Source of the DNA: Cryptomeria japonica | Lineage: Eukaryota > Streptophyta > Pinopsida > Cupressales > Cupressaceae | Direction of reading: 5' to 3' | DNA: 64,000 nt | Assembly (NCBI RefSeq): GCF_030272615.1 | Contig: NC_081405.1 | Span: 309,032,374-309,096,373 of the forward strand | Shown: positions 23,074-35,380 of the stretch, piece by piece | Layout: each line of letters opens with the position of its first letter | Numbering within the stretch: the first letter of the stretch is position 1 | Made by a program: the position numbers and the translations under genes | Notes under the pieces: generated by a model | The model's input: only the letters and a program-made list of their open reading frames with translations | What the model was told of the DNA's origin: nothing | Databases searched by the model: none

Positions 23074-25449
23074 CCTAGGAATGGTTTTGTATGATAGTTC
23101 TAGAGAAGTTTGAGGTAGGCTTTCCCTACCATGTACATATTTAGTTAGAAGTTTTTGTTATGTTCGTCCCATTTTTGGTGTGTGTTTGGTCTCTCTAGTT
23201 TGTGTCCTCTGTCTCTTCTCATTGAATTTGTTGCCAATTGGATAACACACTAGTCTTTGGTTAAGATTTGGGTTCCTCCTTAATTCCTTACGGTCCTTGT
23301 CCCCAGGCTGAGCCAATTGTTACCCTTCTTTTCAATTACCCAAATTTTGAACTTTTTTTTAAATCCAATAACTAGTTAGTCAACTATGTGCATCTTGTAA
23401 GAATATTTTCAAGATTTGTAACCATGTAGTTTCAATCAATAGCCTCATTTTGAGTCTTGTGATGAATTTGTTGATATTACCTCTCTTATCTTTGCAAGCT
23501 ACTATGGTTCTTAGTCATAAGATACTCACATGATCGGAACATCAAAAGTAAAAAAGGAGAAAAAGGTTTTGATGAGTTTAGGTGCACGTGGATAAATGGA
23601 AGAACTGCAATACAAAGTCGAATGTTATCATTAACTTATCAAATCCAAAACATAATATGCCAATATAAAAGAAAGAATCAGCAACTTGGGAGTCTAATAA
23701 ATTTTTCGGTAATAAGGACTTTATCGACAAGTTGTGGTATTTTCATAAATAACCGATGAAGTGAAGATGCACTTTGGTTCATTATCCATTCAAATTTTGG
23801 CAACTTGTGGAATTTTAAAAAGATGTCGATGGGATAAACATTAGATTGAGAAGCTTGGTCACTCCATCATCCATAATTATCACTCAATTTAGCTTGTTCT
23901 TTCTCCTTGGTGAGTTATGGCATTTGGCCAAGTCACAAAAAGAGAGTGAAAGATTCCTTCCAGAAACTTAGTTTCCAAAGAAGTTGATGAAGTAGATAGT
24001 TATTATAACTACCTTTTGATAACTAGAAATCAACTCGATATGTATGCATAATGAATTAGTTGATAGCATGCTTCTACATGATATGCAAAGAATGAATTTA
24101 GTGATTGGCTTAAGAAACTCAAATTCAAATGCAATTGGCATTCATAAAGGTGATCGAGCCATTATTTTCCATCTTCCTTGTCTATGTCAAAGTGGGAGAT
24201 GTATGCAACTAAAATTGATTTATTGACAATCTCAAAGAATTTGTCATCTCAAGGCATGAATTGCAGTGATCACAAATAATGTATCTATTGAAGAGACCAT
24301 GGAAACATTCTAATAAATACAATTTGCAGAGTAAAGCCACATTCCCCAACCATTTCCTTGCATTCTTCATGTCTTCAAAACAATGTATTTTCACGTGCTA
24401 AAACAAGTTCATAGGAAAAAAAATTGTCAGTTATTAGAGTTGGAAATGCTCTAGTAGAAATGAAAGAAAAATATGGAAGCATAAATGGAGATCGACTTCT
24501 CATTCAAGTGACATAAATACTTGACAAAGTTCCATGTCAACCTCTCATGACGATGGATATTTCAAGTTGATCGGCCATTTTTAGGGTTGCATAAGTATCC
24601 GAAGTTTTTAATCATATAAAAATTCTTATCGATGTGGAGGATTACCAAGGATTTCAACAATGAAGACATCATTGCTAAGTTAGTGCACTTTGGCAAATCA
24701 CCGAAGACTCTAGGAGTTTCTATATGGCTATTTAACAATCAAGTTGATAATGGCAAGTTCAAGTTGTCGATAGCTAAAAGAAGGTAGTTATTATAACTAC
24801 CCGAGGCACAAAAATAATTCCATAGTCATAGGATATTCACAAAATTTCTTTGTTGAAAGAGCTTTAGAAATCTCTCGAGCACATGTAGTAGGCAATTATA
24901 AACCTAAGATACATGACCATCATACTTTCCATTTACAGTAACATACGATTCAAATATGGATGTCCATTAGTATAGCTAAGAAACCTTCAAGAAATTACAA
25001 TTGGTAGCAATGAAGCCAATCTCCACGGCCCGTACCAATTCCTTTCATTCGAACGTGGGGTATCTTGAAGTGTGCAAGTGAAGAAAAGAGATGCTCTCAA
25101 ACAGGCAAAATGTGAAAGTGAGAACAAGGCATGGTGAATTATTTGACAAGTTCCTCAAAAAGATGTCATCTTGAGAAATGAAATGGATGATGGCACGATA
25201 GACACAAAGCCAAATCCATGTTGCAACTGCCCTTCATACACAGGTTTCATGTTGTAGTGATTGTTGGATATGTGTGTAACAGATTGAAGCGGTTTGTAGA
25301 GATGTTACATGCAAAACATTGAATTACAAACCATCACATACTTTGACAGAATGCCTCAAGAAGGTGTCCTTTCATGGAGAAAAATGAAATAATAGCAGTT
25401 TGCACACAAAAGAAATGTATTTAAAAGATTTTGAGCAAATATTTCAAAA
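23074..25449 (+). other. Element A 3' non-coding region
   Basis: 2.4 kb without a credible gene. Short phrases recur (AAGTTGTGG, TTATTATAACTACC at 24001 and 24788, CTTGTGGAATTTT), suggesting old internal duplications. No pol motif can be read in any frame. Confidence 0.5.
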
Positions 25450-25867
25450 TGTTGGCAAATGCACACTCCAATGAGAAATTGTAGGTGATTGAAGGTTTTG
25501 TCATTGATGGCAACCTTGCAATCATATGATATGTTGAAGACAGATCTAATGCACATACTCACCGGTACAGTGTAGAGAACACAAGAGGCAATAAAAGACT
25601 GCAAAACACTCAGCAATGGCATAAATTTAGTTTTGACAGATATCTTTCAGATTGTAACCCACTGGTTACAAGAATCCAGGCAGGACTCCACTTACAGCGA
25701 ATGACAACCTTTGTCATTGATGTCAAAGGGGGTGTAGTGGGATGAGAAAAATGGTCAGAAGGAAGGGACTTCATCTGCTCAAGGGGAGCATACACTTTTG
25801 AGCATACTATTTTTGGATATCATGTTGGACACTTTTGATTTTTCTCATGAGTGTTGCCATCAATGCC

Positions 25868-25879
25868 AAAGGGGGAGAT
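25868..25879 (+). other. Polypurine tract of copia-3
   Basis: AAAGGGGGAGAT precedes TGTTGGCAAA, the LTR start. It is identical to the copia-1 tract. Confidence 0.85.
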
Positions 25880-26657
25880 TGTTGGCAAATGCACACTCCA
25901 ATGAGAAATTGTAGGTGATTGAAGGTTTTGTCATTGATGGCAACCTTGCAGTCATATGATACCGGCAAGACAGGATACCGGCACCGGCAACAACAAACTC
26001 TACATCGGCACACAAAACACCGGTAGTGAAAGGAAGGATACCGACACCCTAGCCAACAGGAATTTTGTTTATAATGTATTTTATAATTAATTGTAAAATC
26101 ATTGTAAGATGACATGGCAAGTTTTAAAATGACTCATATATGTATGAGATCATTGTAGAATATTTTGTAATAAGAAGGAGATAGGTGAAATTATGCAGAC
26201 CTAATATGCGAATTATAGGTTAAGGCTTTATGTATGTAGCAGAGCTTAAACCAGTATTGGATCTAGCATAGCAGATGCTAATCTAAAGTAGTACAAGACA
26301 TTGGATTAATATAATCCATTTTTGAAATTCAGTGTGACTTCTTTTGTAATTGAGCAGTGAGCTCTAGGAAGTTGGCCTTCCTGCATGTGCAGGCCCCTAT
26401 TGTAAGAGTAATATTCCCTTATTGGCCAGTAAGCGAATATTGTGGGTCAAAAATCCCACCGAGGTTTCTCCCACACCGGGTTTCCTCATTAAAATACTGT
26501 GTTATGGTGTGCTTCTCATGTAGTTGTTGTTATTCTTGTTTACTGCATTATTTCTGGTTTACCGGTACACAGTTTTAATATGTTTTTCATGTTTTAATTC
26601 AAGTAAATTCTATCACCGGTTAGATACTGATTCACCCCCCCTCTCAGTCTTTCTACA
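25880..26657 (+). repeat. Copia-3 3' LTR
   Basis: It starts TGTTGGCAAATG and ends TTTCTACA. It is rich in ACCGGY hexamers. The end region has the GTGGG(26442-26446)/CCCAC(26455-26459) hairpin, a GGTTTCTCCCACACCGGGTTTCC block and TTCACCCCCCCTCTCAG. Confidence 0.8.
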
Positions 26658-26770
26658 AGAATGTTGTGATTAGAAATATATCGCCAAGACAAAGATTGTA
26701 TAGATTTATATAAATTTATCATTTAGTGAAGACATTTAACTCTTCTCACTTAATGTTATGTCAAGACAGT

Positions 26771-26780
26771 TATGGGGAAA
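26771..26780 (+). other. Possible polypurine tract of element A
   Basis: TATGGGGAAA stands immediately left of the TGTTAACAAA start of the right-hand LTR. It is short, but its position is right. Confidence 0.5.
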
Positions 26781-27945
26781 TGTTAACAAAATATACAATA
26801 TTTTGAAATAAAGTTAGTCACATTGATGCAAGACTCCTTGGTTTCTTGAAGGTGTATTCATGGAAGTGAAAGATGCTTAATGTAATAGTTGAAGCACACA
26901 TGTACTTGAAGAAAATTTGTTGGTGAAAACTTCTTCTTTATGTCAATAAAGATGACTAAATGGTGAGACGGTCACAAAGATCAATGAAGAAGATGAAGAT
27001 GGATAAGTACCCCACACTGGTCCTAACTTGAAAGTTATAAGTTTCAAGTTGTTTTGTTGTAAAAGTTCCTATGTCATCCAATGTAACACAACTTAGAATT
27101 TGAACCTTACTTTTGTAAAAGTTAGTTATCCTAACTTGTTTCCAAAAGGTAGTTACTAGAAGTAGTCACTTAGGTAGTTATCCTAAGTAGTTACTTAAGG
27201 TGGTTATTCAAAGTGGTTATAAGTTGGTAACCAAGGTAGTTATTGCAGGATGTCTATAAATACAAGGCTATTTCATTTGTAAAGGGTCACTTACAAAGCG
27301 GAAACTATGGAGAAATTCTTAGACAAGTAGTTTGTTGAATTTTGTGCTTGCACCTTGTATATAAGAGTTATTGAGATTGTATAATTTCATGAAAATAATA
27401 AAGGATGCATTGAGCTCGTATGTGCTAGTTATGCTTCTTGAGTTATTATTACTAATTTTTCATGTGTCAAATTAGTGATATCTTTTGTTTATGTGCAAAT
27501 CATATGTCATCTATTGGAATTACAATTCATGCAATTGATGTAATGAAATACAATCGAGCTTTGGTATCTTGGTTTGGACGTGCTAGAGTTACCCATCTCT
27601 TTGTATGTTGATATATTTGTGAGTTAAAACTTGTTTTGTGCTTAAATCCCCTTTGTATCAATCATCATTTTTGAAATCCTATTTGGTGTTCATATGTTTG
27701 CGATTGGGGTTTCTGTTATTCACTTTTCTTTACTTTAGTTTTGTCTCCTTTTTGTACTTTCAGGTAAAAAGTATACAAAAATCCTAAACACCCCCATCAT
27801 ACAAGGGAGCTACCCCTCTCAAGCGCAAAGGAAGATTGCAGTTTGAATGCAATCTCTCCAACTATTGGAATGGTTTTCACTGCTCTTCAGGCGAATAGGA
27901 TCAATTTTGAAGGAGAATTCACAGTGACAAATCTATTTACCAACA
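26781..27945 (+). repeat. Element A 3' LTR
   Basis: This 1165-bp TG...CA repeat matches 1-75 plus 7766-8880 along its full length. The TATA box is at 27255-27262. The bases after it are CTTCT and those before it are GGAAA. They do not match each other, as expected if this is the 3' LTR of an element whose own left duplication lies outside the window. Confidence 0.85.
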
Positions 27946-28096
27946 CTTCTCAGGTTACTTTTCTCTTTCATAGCTACATCAAGATATTCAAGTGCCACAA
28001 TAAGTTATCTCTACAAACTGGAGTCAATTGATTCAATCTTTCGGGTCTTCCTCAAGCTATTAGGCTCCTTTTGAGGAACTAATATTTGATACCAAT
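27946..28096 (-). other. Copia-4 internal fragment with primer binding site
   Basis: On the minus strand the bases next to the copia-4 LTR read ATTGGTATCAAA (28096-28085). This is an initiator-Met primer site with a changed tail. About 140 bp of body follow before element A cuts in. No reading frame is convincing. Confidence 0.7.
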
Positions 28097-29199
28097 TGTT
28101 GGAATAAATGAACACCAAGTGGGGGGTAAATCAATGTTCTACTATTTACAAACTTATGAAACTGATTCTTTAACCACCGGATGCATAATAATGAAAGTAA
28201 AGTGCAGAAACATAAACCAATCAACCATAAAACCATACCACCAAGATTTTTACATGGAAACCTGAAAAGGGAAAAAACAAGGTGGGATTTGAACCCACGA
28301 TATTATTATACTTTGATCAGGACTATGATAATATTACAAAAAGAGGAATGCACTTGCATTCAAGCTCACTGCTCAAATACATAAATGGGTACAACCTGGA
28401 TGACTCACTATCCTACAATTGATTATAAATGGTTACAATAATGAATGAACTAAACAATATAATCTATAATGCCAAATATCAATTTCAGTTAAGATCAATT
28501 AGCCTTCTTCAGCTGTTCTGTCATATATCAGAGCACTAAAACCTTCAATCGCATTCACCAAACTTCGCACATTTGCTCATACAAACTTCTCACACTCATA
28601 TAATCTTCTGGAATGCTCAATCAAATCAATAAAACAAATATCAGTTCTCATGTCGACTTCCAAAAACTACATAACATGGAACATGAAACATGTAACCAAT
28701 GAGTCGGCTCAATCCGTCCACAAATGCATATGTGGACCTAAAAAAGATGATAATAAGAATCATATATATCACCTAAACTCCATGAATATGAAACAAATCA
28801 CCGAAATCATTTGAAAGATTTTGGACAACACGTTACACCAAAATAGATTTGTTCTACCTCAGTTACTGGATACTAAACCTTTAATCTTTCTCACGAATCA
28901 AAACCGGTTACTAGGATTGAAGAATACGCTACCTTGAACCTCGAATCATCTACTTTTATCACCACAACGAAAATTATGCAACCAAAGTCAGGATCTGCAT
29001 ATTGTACTTATGCTCTACCGGTTACTATATTTCACCTTCCAAACGTATGCCTCAAGAAGAATGCAACTTTTGGTAAATCAAATTTATGTACATCAGATAT
29101 GATATATAAACTTAGTTGCCATCAATGACAACTCCTAAGCATTTATCATGTATAACATTTCACCGGAATAGTGTCTCTTGCCAACATGGAGATCTAACA
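28097..29199 (-). repeat. Copia-4 5' LTR (minus strand)
   Basis: 1103 bp with TGTTAGATCT...TTCCAACA ends on the minus strand. It shares the copia end blocks seen elsewhere: GGTTTCCATG, the hairpin GTGGG/CCCAC (28282-28298) and CACCCCC-like ACCCCCCACTTGG. The rest of this element lies to the left of the primer site and has been lost or displaced by element A. Confidence 0.8.
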
Positions 29200-31771
29200 A
29201 CCACTATTCATGTCAACACATTACTTGGGTTGCAAGGTCATCATTATGTCTCCATATTGTAGGGATGATAGTGGGATATTCCTCACACTCTCTAATGATG
29301 GATGCTTATCCAATTATCTAAAAAAGGGTGGTGATAAATTATTTGGAAAATTCTTGAAGGAAATACTCTCATCAAAGATTAGTGAGACTATAATATCACG
29401 CAATCTTTGTACCCTCTAATCCATGCCATGGAAACACCTATTTGTGTGTGTTGACTATATGTAACTCACTCATATGAAACTTGTTCAGATAGGTGGCATA
29501 TCCGATCATATTGGGTGGGTTTTAGTATAATGCATTGCATTATGGATGCCTAATTCCCCAATGCATGGAAAGTACTGCCTCATGTAGGTATCAAAGAGCA
29601 CAACCTAACAAATATTCCAAAAGTTCATTCTTATCCTAAGAGTGAGGAGTCCCCTTAGTTTCAAATATGATAGTTATAACTTCCTTATAGGTATTAATGC
29701 ACCATGATTCCAAAAGTTACTAACTCTTTACTAATAAAATGTCATTCTAGCATATATAGTGCCTTTAACTTGATTATTGTTGTTGTTGTTGTTGTTGTTG
29801 TTGTTTTTATTATAGCCATTAACCGCATTTAATATTATATTGTTGTTTATCTCAAATTTATTTATCCTAATATTACTCACGCTCATGATTACTTGTATTA
29901 ATAAATATTAAATCAAAATTATTTGTACTAGTCGTCCGCTATTTCTAATATAACACTAAGAATAAGGTTCATATTGTAAATCGATGTTATGTCAGTATTA
30001 ACTTTATTACTAACCAACAAATCAACACCAAATCATGCTCATAATGATAACTTTCTTAATGATACCATTTACCTATACTATATTGGCTCCCAAATAATTG
30101 TCATTATTATTAATATTATTTGTATTATTACAATCAATGATATAGTATTTAGGAAATCTATACCATTTACAACAATACTCATCCTTAGTAGGATATACAC
30201 GTATATAATAATTGTATGGAAAAAATATTCTTATACAATACTTATACACCTTACTAAATGATGGAGGCAATGCACTCAATTTGATTTGTTTAACTACTAC
30301 ACGACAAGTTGAATTTAATATCTAATGAACGAAATGTTTACTTTAATAACTAGTTCCCACCAAGTTGCATTACTAAACCTACTCTACTATATCTTAATCC
30401 AGTATGGATGACTTAAATCACACACACAAAGTTTTAATTTTTAAACTTAAAAGAGAGAAACACTCAAAGTTGACTGGCATTCTCTATGCTTAATATGTTG
30501 CTTAGTGTGTGTGGTTCAAAACTAGCCAATCGAATAGAGTACTATCTTTCATAGTCCACTTGTCAATTAACTTTAACCATCTGTAATCCTTTGAACTCTA
30601 TTTTGTTTTCCTGAGCACTCCATCAATGTTCACGTGACCTAACATTTTATTGTTTTTGTTGAGTCCAAATTGTATTGCATTTATTTTGAATTCCATTTTG
30701 AATACCCTAATGTTTATGTTTTCCCTCTGTTGATCTGTAGATGAAAATAGGAGGTTGTAGGAGGAAGTGGCGGTTGGGCGGCTACTGACTACTCCAGCAC
30801 GTTGTGAAGTGGCACTTCTCCTGCAGCTATGACACTTCCAGCCAAGAATGATCTGCAACACTTTTAGTGTAGTTGCCACTGGAGAGATTTCTTCTATGAA
30901 GGGGATTTGTGTGTTTCCATACTCATTACATTTAATAGTTTTTTATTTATTCTTTTTGATATAAAATTATAGATCTGCGGCTTCCAATACTCAGCGCACT
31001 CTTAGTACTGCCTATATGGCTCTCAAAGAGGCACTAGCAGTGAAATCTGCATTATGTAGTTTTGTATTCTTAAATTCACGTCCATTCCATGGCGTTAAAA
31101 GTTAACCCTATTCACTAATAGCTTGTATGGATATGAGTTGGGAATAAATAAGCAGCGTTCATGGAGAGGAGAGGAGTGATCCTTGGCAATGTGGAGGCGA
31201 TAAAGCTTGCATTATTTTCCGTTTGCTTGTTCTCATTTGTTTATAATCTAAACCTTGTCTAACTATGAAATGTGGGTGTGAGTAATGGGTCGCTCTCTTG
31301 GTTTCCTGGTCATAGTGTATTTTATTTAGAACTGCACTCAGATCTGACAAGGTGTTATGGTTAGGTGATGGAGCTGTCCAACCCAACTCTACCAGGGAGT
31401 TTCATTGTTGACTATTTAATTAGATTCTCTTCTGTTTATTACTTTGTTTTTATTTTTGTTTAGTAACATATGCTCTGTTTTGCTGGAAGCGTATAAGGTT
31501 CTATGCCTTCTTAAACAAGTTTTTCTCTCTCTCTCTCTCTATATATGTTTCAAATCTTATGTCATCTTGTTAGCATTTTGCCTAAGCATCACTCAGATAG
31601 GTATATTCTAGGTGTATTCTGGAAAGGAACTCGAAACCTAAAGTTAGAGAACATTACAAAAAATATCAGTTGCTAACCAGTCTAGAACTAATGGAAAAAC
31701 AGCCACAGAAACAAGGGGCCAAGCCCTCACAGTAGAAACACAAAACAGAAAAAGAAAAAAACACAAAACCA
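29200..31771. other. Unassigned intergenic sequence
   Basis: I see no supported gene. It contains a (TTG)n microsatellite (29777-29804), a CT microsatellite (31524-31540) and A+T-rich DNA. A 93-codon minus frame at 30598-30879 has no motif. The last 200 bp may be the 3' untranslated tail of the decayed gene that ends at 31772. Confidence 0.5.
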
Positions 31772-32025
31772 CTAAACCAAAGATTGCATCAGCTCCAAAT
31801 TCTTTTGGATCATATTTTTGTTGATTTCCTCAAGCTCATCCATGAGGAACCTGGAGATACTCTTCTCCTAGTTCCTGCTTCTTGTCCTTGTATAGGGGCC
31901 AATAGTGGTCTGCAATCTCGTATCTTGCAAATTCGGCTCTTGGATTTTCTTTTTCTATTTGGTGTCTGAGCTCTTTGGTTTGCAATCATCGCATTGACCT
32001 TTTTAAGACCCCGAGTGTTGTTATT

Positions 32026-35000
32026 TGTAGGACCCCTCCCACTCTTTTAAACCGAATTTGACCTTGGTTGCCTTTTTAGTGGCTTATTTGGATGGTTGAT
32101 ATATCATGTTGTGATGTTATATTTCGGTGAATTTGATTATGCATTAATTATTATATATGATTAGTTGTTTAATTTGATTTATGTGTTACTGACCCGGCCT
32201 AACACTTTATATATATATATATGCATGCGTGGTTTGGTGATGCAGGAATTGCAGGTATTAGTGTCCTGTTAATTAGTTAATATGTTTAATATGCATATTA
32301 AAATAAAGAGAAAAAAATTAACTAGGACCCTTAGTATTATAAATTGATATAATAATAAGGGGTCCTAGTTTTTTTGAAAATTCACTTTATTGGAAATGAC
32401 AAAAGAGATATTTTGGTAAAAAGAAAAAGTTATAAAATGAAAAATTTACTAAAAACATTCATTCTTCATTTGGTGAAAGATTTATGGAATTGCTTTGTGT
32501 GTTTTGGCTGAAGATATTATGTAAGGTTTTGGTTTGTTGGTTGGAGGTTTGCTTAGTTCCAAATTTTCTCCTAGAAAGCATACCAGGTTGGTTCTGAATT
32601 GAAAATCATGCCTCCATAATTATTTTTCTTTTGCAATGAAATTCTGAAATGGAATTTGTGTTTAAATTTTAGTTTCACGTTGATTGAAAAATAGAATTAG
32701 TAATTTTTCCCATTGTGGTATTGGAGTTATGTTGCCAAAATTTTATTGTTTTTGGGCAAATTGGCAGCTTGTTGTGATGTTGATTATGTGGGTATTAAGA
32801 AGAAATTAACAGCTTGTTGTGATGTTGATTATGTGGGTATTAAGAAGAAATTAACAGAAAAGAAAACAAAAAACTATATGCTTGTGTTGTTTTCAAACCC
32901 CTGTTTTGGTTTAAAAAAAAAATAGGAAAACTTGTAAAATTTTGTACTCATAATTTTTCTTAAGTTTGTTGTTTGGTATTGGAGTTTATTGTTTAAAAAA
33001 AAAATTATTAAATTTTACTATTGAAATTTTATTTGCTTATGGGAGGTTTTTGGTGTTGTTCTGAGCTCCACGACCCCATGGCTGGGGAGTCGTGGCTTCT
33101 CTAAGCCATGGGGAGGGAGCCATGGTGGTGGAGGCCATGTCATGACCTTCCACAGCTATGGGCTATGAGGAGACCATGAAATGGTCCCCACAACCAACCA
33201 CCGCCTCCCCTTTATAAAGGGTGAGTGTGGGGTTTAAAATAAAAAGATAAAGTTTTAGTTTTTTCATTTTTGTTTTTTAAAAATTATTTTATTATTAATT
33301 ATCTATATATAACGGTTAGTTTTATCTTTTTTAAAGTGGTTAAAATAAAATATGATTTGGGAAAATAAGATGTGATTAATAATAGAAATTATGGTCTTAA
33401 CAATGATTATCCGGTTTAATATATATGTAATTATTAATTTAGTAGAGATTGCATGGAAATAATATTGTTAGAATGCAAAGTTAGCATTTGATCAATAAGG
33501 TGATATTTAGTGAACATGTTTTTATCTAATCAAACTGAGTTATTTGGGAAAAAGTTTCACTGTTAAATTTAAAAAATGATTTTATTTCCATTACATGAGT
33601 ATAGTTGTTGTTATTGGTTAAATTAGAAAAAATATTGCTAGGGAAAAATTATCGTGAGTATAATGAGTGTTGTTTTGAAATCTAGTATTTTCGACAAGTC
33701 AATTTGGTTAAATGTCGACTTTGGTTTTCTTATTCATTCCCTCTTTGCAATCTTGTCTTTATTTTCTTGAATGCATGTGTTTATTGATGAAATTTTCACT
33801 CCATGGGAGTATTCTGGTGTTTTTATGAAAAGGGACATTATCCTTGTGCCTATGTTTGTCTTTGATTGAATGCAAGTTAATTTTGCAAGCCATTTTGGTT
33901 AAGTGTGATCTTTAACCCTTCTTGTTTTTTTCTTTTATCCTCTTTGTGGGCTTGGCATGTGAGGAGATCAAATTGTGTATTAACTCTAATTAGTTATACC
34001 TTGGTAGAAGGGATTTGAGTAACCAAGTGTATCATCCAGTATAATTAATCATCACTTTGTGGAATTGGCTTTTTGTTATGCCTTGGAGTTCTTTGGTTTG
34101 TGTGGTGTCATAAGGGAGAGTGGCTTTCAAGTGGGGGCGACGCCCAAAGTTGTTAGCATTGTAACCCTTCGAAAGAAGTGATAACTTAATAATATATTAG
34201 GTGGATTGGTAGTTCAAACATTAAAGAAGATTAATTGTTCCTTGCTAATGGTTGAGTTCTTGTATAGACTCAGGATGCAATGGGAAAGCCTGGAATAGAA
34301 AACCAACAACCTTCTCCTCACGGAAGGATTGTTTGGGTCCATATGAGACTTGCATGGGGTTGGGGGTTTGAGAGAGGTTACTAAGATAACCCAAGATGGG
34401 GGTCAGGACCTATGGAGGCTTGCTAGGGAAACCATACCAACCTATGTGATAACACTCTTCCCTTATGTTCACTAGTGTGTAGTTTGTGTTGATTTTGTTT
34501 GGAGCACTATTATGGGAGTCATATCTGATTGTTTATACTTTTTGTGAGTACCTGATATTCATGTTAGACCATGGGATGCTTAGTCATGGATTGCAAGGAA
34601 TTAGTTTGGCAGGTGCTCCACTTGTTGTTTTGTATTTATTCCATAGCATGTTTCAGATGGATCCTCTTTATTCTTCTTGGATCATTCATGTATCTCTTGG
34701 ACCCTATGTGGTCACATTTTTCTTTTGTATCATTTGTTTATGTATACCTTGATGGCAGCATGAAATTGATGTAAACTTTATGTATCCTTCACCTTTTATT
34801 TAATAGAATGGTCTTGCACTTGAAGCAGACCTAGAGACGTAGCCCATTAGGGGTGAACTCTATTATCAACTTGTGTTATATGGTGTATGTGTTCATCTAG
34901 ATCCTTTTAATTTTGGATGCATGAATGGTACAATGGTTAAAATGTATAATGTAATTTAGGTGATATTAATCTTAATTGTATGTATGAGGTTATTAACTAA

Positions 35001-35380
35001 ATGTAGTAATATGAATTATGATGAATGTAGCTTTAGTGATGTAAAGTACCTAATGATAGTTGTATATATTCAATCATTCTTAGTTTAATCTCTTATGGTA
35101 TTTCATTGCTATGTTCATGTGGTAATCATTCTATCATGTGTAGGTTTAATAAATCTCATTATTAATTAAATTAATACACCTTAAATTTCATTGGATTAGT
35201 CGAGTAATCTTCATTGGAAACCCTTTAGGTGTTTAAGTTTAGTCTTCTGCATGTGAAAATGTTATAGCAATGTTTAATTTAATGCATCTTAAAGTGAATT
35301 AATGTTTTAAAAAAAAATTATTTGCACTCTTTTCGAGAGTTTTAGTTGAATCCTTTAGGGTTTCTTGGCAGGGCATTACA
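32026..35380 (-). repeat. Solo gypsy-type LTR, 3.36 kb
   Basis: On the minus strand it starts TGTAATGCCCTGCC and ends GGGTCCTACA. The TGTAATGCCC start is common in chromovirus-type gypsy LTRs. Flanks TTATT (32021-32025) and TTACT (35381-35385) match in four of five bases. It contains a GC-rich island (33060-33230) with a palindromic CCCTTTATAAAGGG TATA region, and a perfect 45-bp tandem duplication (32766-32855). No internal region is present. The host gene's coiled-coil frame is readable on both sides. Confidence 0.7.
33060..33230. promoter_or_regulatory. GC-rich island with palindromic TATA box in the solo LTR
   Basis: It is markedly richer in G+C than the rest, with several inverted CCATGG-centred blocks (CCCCATGGCTGGGGAG, AAGCCATGGGGAG). 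It is followed by CCCTTTATAAAGGG, a perfect 14-bp palindrome that contains TATAAA on both strands. It is probably the LTR core promoter. Confidence 0.5.

Larger units (their letters stand above)
25450..26657 (+). mobile_element. Copia-3: internally deleted copia remnant
   Basis: It has a 5' LTR start (25450 to about 25530), a short residue of the 3' internal region, the polypurine tract and a full 3' LTR. The first 80 bp of both LTRs are nearly identical. The left flank CAAAA and the right CAAGA (26656-26660) would be a 4/5 duplication if the LTR ended two bases earlier, so the border is uncertain. Gag and pol are gone. Confidence 0.75.

Noticed and set aside
25445-26660. CAAAA/CAAGA as the target duplication of copia-3
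   Set aside because: It requires the LTR to end in TA instead of CA and still has a mismatch, so I left the border open.
28280-28300. Sequence matching a tRNA T-arm and B box (GTGGGATTTGAACCCAC)
   Set aside because: No acceptor or anticodon arms surround it, and equivalent hairpins occur at the same place in other copia LTRs, so it is an LTR feature and not a tRNA gene.
30598-30879. 93-codon minus-strand frame with a CHSCRRS segment
   Set aside because: Too short, no partner motif for a zinc site, and no neighbouring coding signal.
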